NCBI RefSeq assembly: GCF_033568475.1
Contig: NW_027331833.1
Location: 2,852,001-2,916,000 of the forward strand
Length of the DNA stretch: 64,000 bases
Source: Henckelia pumila
Taxonomy: Eukaryota; Streptophyta; Magnoliopsida; Lamiales; Gesneriaceae
Reading direction: 5' to 3'
The first letter of the stretch is position 1. Each line of letters begins with the position of its first letter. Position numbers and translations under genes: made by a program. Positions 1 to 9,742 of this stretch are shown here, piece after piece. Below the pieces are notes generated by a model, which was not told the DNA's origin, did not search any database, and worked only from the letters and a program-made list of their open reading frames with translations.

Positions 1-1
1 G

Positions 2-625
2 GAGGAACCGAGTGAACTCGAGGTCATATGCATTGAGGCAAGAAAGCTCACTACTGAAGAGATGTTATCTCCCAATGCTGAAACAGATTCAGATGAATTT
101 CAATTCGACATAGATTGTGAAGCAGGTGGAAATGACTTCTCCCCGAAGTTTTCTTCTGAAATCTTCATGTCAGGAACACTGTTTGATTTCCGATTTGGAA
201 CTGTCAATGGACGCATTCCACTATCTAAACTAGAAGAGAGTATAGAGGAGGAAGAAAATGAAGGAAAAGACGAGGAACTTGAGTTCATCAGCTCTCCAAT
301 CCTAGCAAAGAATCCAAGTATTCTGAAGCTGTCGACTTCCCTGAAAAATATTATCTTAGGCGAGAAGAAGCAAAAGTTACCACCGTTGTCAGGACCAAAG
401 CTCGATCACAGCTATCTTGGAAGTTCATCATCCAGCCACAAGAGCGCAAGCGAGCAGGTCCCTGGAAGTGTTAGCTTCGTGAAGCTAGCAGATATGGACA
501 ATAATGAATGGGAACTGTTTTTGGAGAAGTTCCAGGAGTTGCTTCATCCTGCATTTGCCAAGCGGAAGTTTATCACTCTTGGTCAGAAGCAGGGACAAAG
601 ACTCGGAACTTCTTGCCAGTTTTGA
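2..625 (+). CDS. 3' part of an unrecognised acidic/Ser-rich plant protein (5' end outside window)
   Basis: The reading frame is open from base 2 without a stop to TGA at 623-625, so the first in-frame Met at 62 is probably internal and the gene enters from the left. The visible part is about 207 residues. It has an acidic run (EESIEEEENEGKDEE) in the middle, a Ser-rich stretch (SSSSSHKSASE) and a compact C-terminus that reads NEWELFLEKFQELL and ends RLGTSCQF. I see no membrane segment or catalytic motif. The conserved-looking C-terminal block suggests a plant-specific regulatory or scaffold protein, but I cannot name the family. About 200-400 bp of T-rich sequence with no further ORF follows, consistent with a 3' UTR. 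That it is a real coding exon is fairly sure; its function is unknown. Confidence 0.7.
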   Translation, partial: EEPSELEVICIEARKLTTEEMLSPNAETDSDEFQFDIDCEAGGNDFSPKFSSEIFMSGTLFDFRFGTVNGRIPLSKLEESIEEEENEGKDEELEFISSPILAKNPSILKLSTSLKNIILGEKKQKLPPLSGPKLDHSYLGSSSSSHKSASEQVPGSVSFVKLADMDNNEWELFLEKFQELLHPAFAKRKFITLGQKQGQRLGTSCQF

Positions 626-2272
626 GATCAAGATTCATTATCCACATGAATGTGGAATTTCATTTGAAGAAAATAGGACCGCGGGATTATTGCATGAGAA
701 CCTAGGGTAGATTCGGTTCAGGTCGTCCTCCCTTGATCCAGTCTTAGGTGGGAGCAGCAGTAGCAGTTGTGTAAATATTCTTTGAAGGCAGCTTGAGTGG
801 CAAGGCTGACTCAAATTCTTTGGTATTTCTTTTTTGTGATTATTCTTTTAGGTTCTAACTTTTCTTGCTCGACTCGTTGGATAAATAATTCGTTGAATGT
901 AATCTTGCAAATGAAATCTGTCTGCTGAAAATTTGAACTTGTGTATAAAATAAACCTCAGTGTTTCTCTTCTATATGAGCCAGATTTGGTGTTGGTTTTT
1001 TCACTTATTGAAAGCTCTGAGATATTTTGTTTTGTGACATATTTCGTGCTCGACAAATATATATATATATATATATATACATAAAACACACACACACACA
1101 CACATGATATATAATTGGTGCTATGCATATACACAACACAAATATGTGGTGGGATGATATGATATATATTAGTTTGAATTACGAAAAACATATACTGGCC
1201 AATTATGAACTAAAATCTCTACTAAAATGTTCATTTATTTTAATAACAAAGGTATTAATTAATCATTCGATCTTATTGAGTTTGAAAAATATAAATAGAT
1301 GGTTGGTAATTCATTTATCTTTCTTCTGTTTTTTTGGTATGACCAAATCGACGCTGACAAAGTAAAGGGATAAGATTATACAATAAAGTTTGGCAGGAGT
1401 GCCCATCACACGCTTTCAATTATTTCGCAAAACGACGCCCCCCGGTCACTCTGTATGTATAGAAATAGAAATATATAAAATGAATTAATGAACGAAATGA
1501 AAGATAAATAGTTTTATTTATTGATACTTTCAAAATTGAAGCGTATGTTCTCGGATATGTTAAATTGTTAGTTTCCGAAGTTCAACAAAAATAGATGTCA
1601 AAAGGGGTTGATATAGCCCTTTAAAGTCATCCGTCGATCTATCAAGGACTAATTAATACAAACGGAAGTTTGTGTTCAGGTTGGGGGATTTAATTTGTGG
1701 CAGTCCAATGTTTTGTTAATTACAAAAACAATATATGTATATTATGTAAGTTTGGTTACTTGATGAATAAAATATTCGCACGTACTAGTCCATGTTCTGG
1801 GGCACATTCATTGCAAAATCTGATTGAAATTTTGGCTTATTTTTTGTGGGTAATTTAATACAACTTGTTTAAATACTGGATCGGAGGTGGGGTGTCAAGT
1901 TTGATGTGCTTGCATGTCTGGTTGCCATTTAAGATACAATGAAAGTAGAACAAAAAGGTGCAAGGAACACTCGTGGGCTTGGAGTTTGTCTACTTGCAGA
2001 AGAATGTCGTAACAAGTTTTGCTTTGTTTTGTGACCTGGATTTGAGTCGATACCAAAATGGCTTTATCTACGTCAATACTTGAGCTCGTAAAAAAAAGAA
2101 TATATTGATGCCTCATAAATCATTTTATCATTTTATTTATTTTATAAACAAAAAAATGGATAGTAAATATATAGAGAATGTGTTGGATCAAGCCGATATG
2201 AATAACGATCTCTTACGGGTAATTTTGCATCACTCTGATATCAGAACACAAGATAAACCTTTATTTTAGGTG
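626..2272. other. Intergenic, with dinucleotide microsatellites
   Basis: No credible gene. The first few hundred bases probably hold the 3' UTR of the preceding gene. A (TA)n tract at 1057-1079 is followed at once by a (CA)n tract at 1086-1104. The rest is AT-rich sequence without recognisable motifs. Confidence 0.7.
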
Positions 2273-2280
2273 GTTTCTAG

Positions 2281-2623
2281 TAGAGCTGTCAAAACGGACA
2301 GGTGAGACGGGCCAACCCGCAATCCATCAAAACCCACCAGTTGACGGGGCGGTCTGGCCCGGGCCGGCCCATCATTTAGGTGTGTTAAAAATTATCAACA
2401 CAGCCCGCCTATTTGGCGGTGAAGGGCGGGTCGACCCGCTAATTTTTAGTTATATTTGGCGGGTTGTGACGGGTTGACCCTCAACCCACCACAACCCACT
2501 GCTTGGCGGGACGGGGCAGGCCAGCCCACCTTTTAGCGGGTTGTAAATTTGTCAAACCAACCCGCCTATATAGAGGGACGGGGCGGGCCAACCCAGCGGG
2601 TCCAGTCCACTTTGACAGCTATA
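2281..2623. mobile_element. hAT-type MITE (343 bp)
   Basis: The terminal inverted repeats read tagagctgtcaaaacgga on the left and, reverse-complemented, tatagctgtcaaagtgga on the right. Flanking 8-bp direct repeats are gtttctag (2273-2280) and gtctctag (2624-2631), with one mismatch, as expected of an old hAT insertion. The interior is unusually GC-rich for this region and is built from variants of cgggttggcggg/cccgccaaccc, a composition common in a widespread family of plant non-autonomous elements. There is no coding capacity. Confidence 0.75.
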
Positions 2624-2631
2624 GTCTCTAG

Positions 2632-3387
2632 GGGTGTCAATTCAGGTTAGGACATTAATTCGAGTGATTCGATGGGTTCGGTTCGAGTGTATGGATCACT
2701 AAAAAATTTCTCAACCCAAATTCAAACTAACCGGCCTATTTGATATTTTATTTTGTACCAAAATATATAAATTCAAAACACATAATAATGATAATAATAT
2801 AATTTAAACACATATTAACAATATATAATTTAAATTTTAAAGTCTATATGTAGAAAATTAAAAGTATATTTACTACACAAAATAAAAATTTGTTTAAAAA
2901 ATTTCAAAATTTTACAAAACAAATATTACATAACGAAAATGCATGACATCAATATATACAATAATTTTTTTTTTCAAACAAACAATGTGTAAAAATATAG
3001 CCAATATTTTTAATTCTATATAAATAATAATAATATAAAAAAAATCCATACATCACTTATTTTTAGAGGTTGTAAACACTTCTTTAGCTAAATCATTACT
3101 ATTTCAAGCATTTTCTTATATATAGGTAGTGTTTGGGAGAACTTTTAGGAAGCACTTCTCAGCTTTGATTAACAAAATTTCACAAATTTTCAAAACTTTG
3201 TTAAAAAAACCGAAAAATGCTTTCTCGAAACTCTCGCAAACACTGACACAGTGTATCTCATGTTTTTATGCATAGATATGGCAAATGCTTATCAATTTAA
3301 TTGTTTCAATAAACATCCATTTGATTTATCTTGATGCATGACAGAATGAGGACACCATTACATTGGAAATTGTTTAATATATATTAT
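2632..3387. other. AT-rich intergenic, possible second degraded element
   Basis: Just after the hAT MITE the sequence starts ggggtgtcaattcaggtt, which resembles the end of another GC-poor plant repeat with gggttcggttcgagt motifs. I could not find a matching right end. The remainder is A/T-rich with no ORF of note. Confidence 0.4.
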
Positions 3388-3631
3388 ATATACTATATAT
3401 AAAAAATCTGTTTATTAGACAAATGAGGACATTATTTTTTTTGTCAAAATTGCCCTTATGGTATAGATACTATACTTTTGTTTTTTGTTTTTTTTTTTAA
3501 AATTTCGACATTTCAAATTGCAATTTACTCTCTCAATAATTTTTACAACTATAATATTACTCCTATTTGAATATAAATAAAAAATTAAAAAAATATTATA
3601 CAAGCACGCAACGCGTATACCGATACACTAG
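3388..3631 (+). mobile_element. Short non-autonomous Helitron-like element
   Basis: The right end has the Helitron 3' signature on the + strand: a decayed GC-rich palindrome (gcacgcaacgcgt, about 3604-3616) followed closely by CTAG (3628-3631) and a T. The left end is a tactatatataaaaaatctg segment like many plant Helitron 5' ends, but the diagnostic TC is not clear, so the left boundary is approximate. No coding sequence. Confidence 0.5.
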
Positions 3632-3966
3632 TATATATAGTAGATTTGAATAAACATTTTTCCAATTTTTTCATTAAAAATGGAGATATAACACATTAAT
3701 AATACACAATATAAAACTCTCCCCGATAATTAATACAATCCACTCAAAATTTATTTTAAAAATATCTTATGATCATCACAACTCTATCCAAACAATATAC
3801 ATTAACACATGCATGCATGTGATCATCGATAATTATATAAAAGTTATTTTGGTATAACTCATAATGTAAATTACTTAGGCTTGGGGACGTCCCATGATCA
3901 AAACAAGTTGATGGTCAGTACTATTATATATAGTCTACGATCATCTGCGCGAGCAAGACCCATACA

Positions 3967-6192
3967 TCAGACATGTTTCCATGGTCTTTCTGCGACGTCT
4001 ACGCATTCCTTGTGTCTAAAACAGTACACCAGATGGTCGACGGTCATCCCCGCCGCTTGCATGAACGAGTACACAATAACGGGACCGACCAACCGGAACC
4101 CATGCCTCATCAAGTCCTTGCTCATGGTCTCCGCCTTTGGGCTCCTCAGCGGCACGTTTCTTGAATGTCTGAATTTGTTGATCATTGGTTTGTAGTTCAC
4201 TTGATCCCACAAGTAGCTGCTAAATGATCCATTTTCCCTAGCAATCTTTTCAAATAAAGCAAATTCAAGTGATTTTAGGGAATAACATGTATGTTTTTTT
4301 TCTTTTATATATATTGCTGCGGAACTGCCCCGGATATTTCAATCCCACGTGGATTAGTGAATATATATTATATAGTATCTGAACTTATTAATATAATATT
4401 AGGAGAAATTGCATATATTACCCTTGTAAAATCTCGGGTTTGCTGATAACCCCTATGAAAGTTTTTTAAGCTAATAACCCCCTGTGATTCTAGATATGTA
4501 TCATGCACACCCTTTTCAGCTAAAAATAACGAAAATACCCTGCTTAAAAAAATGAAAATATTAATATAAAATTATTATATATAAGTTTCATAGTTATTTA
4601 ACTAAAATTTGATTATTTTATTCAATTAAATATAAAATTATAAAAAAAAACTAACTTAATCATTTTTCAGTAGGGGTATTTTCGTCATTTTTTAGCTGTA
4701 AAGGTTTGCTTGCTACATATTTAGAATCACAGGGGGTTATTAGCTTAAAAAACTTTCATAGGGGTTATCAGCAAATCCGGGATTTCACAAGGGTAATATA
4801 TGAAATTTCCCCATAATATTATAATAGACTCCTATAAAAACTTATATAAATATGATTTTGTTACGAGAGATGATACATGCATCTATCCAATGTGCATCGA
4901 AAGATATATATAAGGCCGAACATGCAGATTCTCAATCATTAAAAAATGAAATTGTTTACCTTATTTATGCATCTTGCGTTATCCACAATGCACCTAACCC
5001 TGCTTTCTGGTAAAGTTAATTCTTTGTTGGAATATATGTCCATAATCTCCTTTTCACCCATTTTGCTCACATTTTGAGCATCAAATCCACGAAAAGCTTC
5101 CCTGAATTATATAATCAAATTATACCCACAAAAAATTAATCTTAATTGTAAAATTAAGTTATATATTATTATCATAATTGGGATAAATAATTGAATATTA
5201 TAGGGGGGAAAAAATTAAACCTGAGAATTATTCTCCTTTTCAAGATTTCAGTCCAATTAAAATCCATCAGCATTCCACACATTGCCAGCAGCTCGAACAA
5301 TTGACTGCATGTTACATTTGGAAAAATTTTAAGCGTTATTAATCGGGGTGTGTGTGTGTGTGTGTTAATTAAGTGTTGAAATTAGATATTAATTTTAAAT
5401 TACAATTAATTAACTATTATCATTTATCCTAATGATGTAAGGTATGGCTTACTTGTCATCATAGACCGGAACTCCCCAGCATTCGTCGTGGAATTGTACG
5501 TAAACTTCATCTGGAATTGATTTTAATTAGAATATATAGCTATTTTTGTGAAAAATATCATGATTATAGGCTAAATAATTAACTTATATTTGTACTTAGT
5601 CATATGCAGATAAAGAGCCATCAACGGTGATGCACCACCTAACAATGCAATTGTGGTTTACAAAATTCTATATATCACCCCACGGAATGGACTACTATTA
5701 TAAATATGTATTGTGTCGTGACCTGTCGTAGCTGTTGTGCCGATATGCACATTGTCACATCAACATTAGATAAAAAATAGTAATTAAAGCCTACAATGGA
5801 AATATATATCTAAAATAATGGTAATTTTCAATTAGAGTTTTGCGGATAAATTAGTTGAGTAAGCGGTCACCCAGGTCTGATCTTATAGTACTCGTTTTTA
5901 TTAGAAAAAACTGCAAATTTGGTCATATATGTTTATCATTTTGCGATTTTGATCCTCTATGTTTTCATATTTCAGTTTTAGTCCTAGATGTTTTGATTTT
6001 TGGCAATTTAAGTTCTTCTTACTCGAAAATGCTTACGTGGCACTGTACACGTCAGCATTGAATTAGTTCAACGTCAGCGCCACGTCGAAAAAAAGTCTAA
6101 AATTGCCAAAAAAATAAAGATAGCGGACTAAAATTGAAATCTGAAAATATAAAAGACTGAAATCGCAAAATGACAAATATACAAAACCAAAT

Positions 6193-6224
<32 letters not shown>

Positions 6225-7479
6225 CTACTACTACTACTAATTAACAAACATATATCGTGTAGGTGACGACCTCCATTTAAATAATGTCTTGTATCAAATT
6301 ATGAAGTTTGTTTAATTAATACTAACACATATTTACGAGGAATCGAATCCAACCTAGGAATCTAAGAGAGCGTTTACTTACAAAAATCATGTGTTTTAGA
6401 GAAGTGATATAATAGATTGTGAGGAAAGAAAAAAAAAGTAGAGTTGCATTAGTGTTTGAAAATAAATATGAAAAACTGAAATTTTGTAAAGTAGATCGTG
6501 TTTGGTTGCAAGTGATTAAAATATTATATTTTTAAGAAAAAGCAACGAATACCCTTGTTTGGAGATAGGGTTTGATTGTGAAATATAATTAACTAAAAGG
6601 TTATTTTAGATTAGTGAGACGAAGTTATACATTTTAATTAACATGATTTGGACTAAATTAAGAAGAAGTAGAATAAATAAATTTTAATGAAAAATGAATG
6701 ATAAATTTGTTTTTATAGGTTGCCAATACACAAAATCCTCGGCCTACATGAGATCGGGCTTGTGGCTTAGTGGTCTCACGTGTCCACGGTCCTCTTATTC
6801 GGTGGGAACTCGAGTTCAAGTCCTATATATATACTTTGTCCATGTAATAAACAAAATAAAATAAAATAATCCTTGACTTACACTCCTAGCTACCCATTTC
6901 ATGAGCGGAGCCCGACCTCATATTCTAGCTTTAATTCTTCACTTATTTTTCACGTATAATAATAAAATATTCTACTTAAAATTATGTATTATCAGTTTTT
7001 TGAAAAAAAAAAACTACATTTAAAAAATATATATGATTGTGTAAGATTGCAGAATTTCTAATACAAATCATACGAAATAATAAAATGAAAATTTTACCGC
7101 TGTTTTTCGTGATCCAATTGCACCTCCTCGTTCCTTCCTCGGTACTAGGATCATGATCTGCATGAAGCTGCTGCACGATTTTAGTAAGAGGTAGTACCTC
7201 TCTTCTTGAAGCTGGTGTAATCAAACGGATCGCGAACGATATTTTCTGCTCGAGCGAAGTTGAAGAATCCGTCAAGGAACACGAATCCGTCGAATTATGT
7301 GACAAAGATAATGATAGAGAAGACAAAGATAGAGGTGACAAAGTTCTGTGAAGCCCAAATGGATATATTTTCTTGGAACGCTTGGATAATATATTTGTAT
7401 TAATTGGCTTCTCCTTATTTTCTTTCGAAATGTTTTTGATTTTTTCCATATCTTGTTTCTTGATAAATAGTTTGGACAT
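3967..7479 (-). CDS. DNA-3-methyladenine glycosylase I (Tag family), five exons
   Basis: Predicted base-excision repair enzyme of the plant Tag/HhH-GPD group, which removes 3-methyladenine from DNA in nucleus or organelles. Exons on the minus strand: 7098-7479, 5453-5510, 5221-5304, 4960-5101 and 3967-4245. All junctions are GT..AG and the phases join into 314 residues. Family marks: RRCNWITKNS ahead of FHDECWGVPVYDD, LFELLAMCGMLMDFNWTEIL, then REAFRGFDAQNV and ESRVRCIVDNA. The last exon has KAETMSKDLMRHGFRLVGP, VYSFMQAAG and DHLVYCFRHKEC. The Cys, His, Glu and the HxxxC pair equivalent to zinc and base-pocket residues of bacterial Tag are present. The N-terminal 100 residues are basic and Ser/Leu-rich, as in plant members. 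Where relatives have RREMF this copy has RRIIL, a small oddity. ATG at 7479 is the first in frame. Confidence 0.88.
4402..4812. mobile_element. Mutator-like MITE with long inverted repeats (in last intron of the Tag gene)
   Basis: The two arms are nearly perfect reverse complements over more than 100 bp: the left begins ggagaaattgcatatattac and the right, reverse-complemented, ggggaaatttcatatattac. Both continue through a shared block containing gctaataaccccctgtgatt. A perfect 9-bp duplication, ataatatta, flanks it at 4393-4401 and 4813-4821. Long arms with a 9-bp duplication point to a Mutator-derived MITE. It lies within intron 4 (4246-4959) of the glycosylase gene. Confidence 0.8.
5347..5365. 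repeat. (GT)n microsatellite
   Basis: A run of about nine GT units inside intron 2 (5305-5452) of the Tag-family gene. Confidence 0.85.
5911..6192. mobile_element. Fold-back MITE-like element in intron 1 of the Tag gene
   Basis: The left arm (about 5911-5985, including tcattttgcgattttgatcc) is matched by an inverted right arm (about 6121-6192, including gactgaaatcgcaaaatgac). Between them is a loop with acgtggc/gccacgt motifs. This is the arrangement of a common plant fold-back repeat. No clear target duplication was identified because the right flank runs into a (TA)n tract at about 6190-6225. Confidence 0.6.
6751..6870 (+). mobile_element. Possible tRNA-derived SINE
   Basis: The stretch contains a Pol III A-box-like sequence (tggcttagtggtc, from about 6763) and a B-box-like sequence (gagttcaagtcc, 6812-6823) about 50 bp apart. 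An A-rich tail built of aaaataaaataaaat (about 6853-6868) follows. That order is typical of plant SINEs. It lies in intron 1 of the Tag-family gene. Ends and target duplication were not resolved. Confidence 0.45.
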
Positions 7480-9406
7480 GTTGGAGAAGATGAAAAAGAA
7501 GAAGGGTTTAAATTTTTTCCTTGAAACACTACTGTGCTTTACATTAGGGTTTTGTAATATATAAATTAATTAGGAAATTATTTTGTAGCGAAAACATTTA
7601 TAAATAAAATAAAAAATAATAATTATGTTAAATATAATGATGTACGTGATTGGTTTGATCGGTGTGGATATATATAAGGTGGGATTTAATTAGAAAGTAG
7701 AGTTGGTGTCATGGAGAGGTGGGATTTCATTAATGAAAACATGTCCGTATTTGGTACTTAGGGTTTAAGCAAAACCAATGAAAGTATGTTAGACTTGTAA
7801 AATAGTGGTGGAAAATGATAGTTTAATTTCATGCATCATGAAGTGCGTGAAGATTCCTATATTCTGAAAATAGCTAGTAACATAAATATGCGAGTTCAAT
7901 TGTGAATTTACATGACTATATCATTTTTTATTATTATATAATTAATATGATTTTTCTTCAAGTTTTTGTTTATGTGACTCTTCAATTAACTTAGTTTTGA
8001 TATATATAATGGTGAGCACCCACTGTGGATATTTATGTGAGTATCACTGAGGTGGCGTCATGTTGAGATTTTATTACAACTTGAGTTATTATTTTCGTAA
8101 GTCATGCTTGCAAAGGCTTGGGCCGGAGCGTGACTAATTAAAAACCATATAGCTAAACATTGTAAATACAAAGACTCCACCGTGCTCTAAAATAATTGAT
8201 CAAATTATTAGCATGGATAAGAAAATAATTAATTTTCTTGTCACAAAAGGCGCCATAGAATGATTGAGTAACTCGGGGACAAATTACATCAGAAACTTTG
8301 AATAATTGCAATGAAACTCCATGGAGGATATGAGAAAAAAATTATTTAGAACATCTATTAAGTATATGGAGAATGAATAAATCGGAATGCTTATTCAAAA
8401 AGAAAATGTTGATCGATATTCTTTATATCCCCTTTCACTTAATTTCCCAATATCAATTTTCAAGAAAAAATTAATTATATAAAGTTCTTTTTAAAACCGG
8501 GGGGGGGGGGGGGGGGGGGGGGTGGGTGGGTGGGGGGTGAAGTTTAAAACTTTTAGCTCAAACTTCAATTTAAAATCTACAAGATGATTATAACTCGGAC
8601 TTATGAACGATATCAAACACCATATATTACAAAAAAACAAAAAATCATCGAAGCGAAGCGAGGCCTAGCTATATCCATATTCGATATTTTCCGACGGCTT
8701 CACCTATGAAGGAAAAATTATTCAGACTCTTAGTTGAAGTGTGTTTATCTCATTGAAGTTCAACTGGGTCCGAGTATTAAACTTAAGCCCCACTCATCGG
8801 AAATTAATGAGGCAAACACATTGTCTACAAAGATTAAGATACATCATCTGCCGTTTAATTTTCTAAAATATAATTAAAGCCGTACGCTTAAGTCTTTAAT
8901 TTGTCAAAAAATTAAAGAAGGAAAATTGTGGTTGGAAATAATATTGCCAATTTATGGAAGATAATCTCTTGAGGCATTAAATTATAGTGGAGGCGATTAA
9001 ATATACATGAAGAATAATGTGCGCAAGAAGTACAGAAATATGGTCAAGATTGTATTTAATTGATGCATTATAATTTAATGGTACCCCAAGATGTCAAAAA
9101 TTGGCGACAATATTTTGTAACCAAAATTTTCTCATCTTCTTTTGACAGATGTAACATAGAGTTTGATTAATTATGAGTGGAAGGTGTCTGAAAAATGTTC
9201 GAATTTGTGTTTTCTTGTGCAGGCGATGCATAACCGATGTTATTTTGAAAATAATAACATATAAAAATTTAAAATTTGAACCTAAATTTGGGCGTAAAAA
9301 TTATAAAAAAATAAAAAAAAGATTCTTATCTTTTTTAGTCCAATTTAATAAACTAGGGTCACAATAATAATTAAAATTTTAAAAAAATTATAAATATATA
9401 TATATA
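7480..9406. other. Intergenic between Tag gene promoter and Helitron 3' end; contains a G homopolymer
   Basis: The first several hundred bases are presumably the promoter and 5' UTR of the glycosylase gene on the minus strand. A G homopolymer of 24 bases at 8499-8522 runs into tgggtgggtgggggg. No convincing gene was found. Confidence 0.55.
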
Positions 9407-9418
9407 CTAGAAAAATGG

Positions 9419-9435
9419 CACGTGCGTTGCACGTG
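9419..9435 (-). terminator. Helitron 3'-terminal hairpin
   Basis: A perfect 7-bp inverted repeat with a GTT (minus strand AAC) loop, 8 bases before the CTAG terminus. In Helitrons this hairpin is the signal that ends rolling-circle transfer. Confidence 0.8.
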
Positions 9436-9742
9436 GAAATACTTAGTGAATTTGTAGTACACATAATTTTATTTTTGTAATAATATTTTAGTATGTTTTA
9501 TTGTTAGAGCAAAAGAATCCAAGACGTGTTAGAGTAAAGCGATGGAGCAAAACAATTTAATTGTATGAGCGTAATGAAATAGAAAAACTTATAAGTAATA
9601 GATTGCATGAGAAATGAATCAGTCGATTAAATGTCCAATTCAGTCCAAAAAGCAAGCTATTCATCATAAAAAACGAAACAAAGTCCCTATTAAAAGAAGA
9701 GAAACGAGGGTTGATAAGATGATGAGTAATATGTCAACGTTT

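Noticed and set aside
811-1191. 126-codon open frame on the minus strand
   Set aside because: It runs through (TA)n and (CA)n microsatellites, which give the YIYIYIY and VCVCV runs. No protein-like features.
7373-7564. 63-codon + strand frame
   Set aside because: It is antisense to exon 1 of the glycosylase gene.
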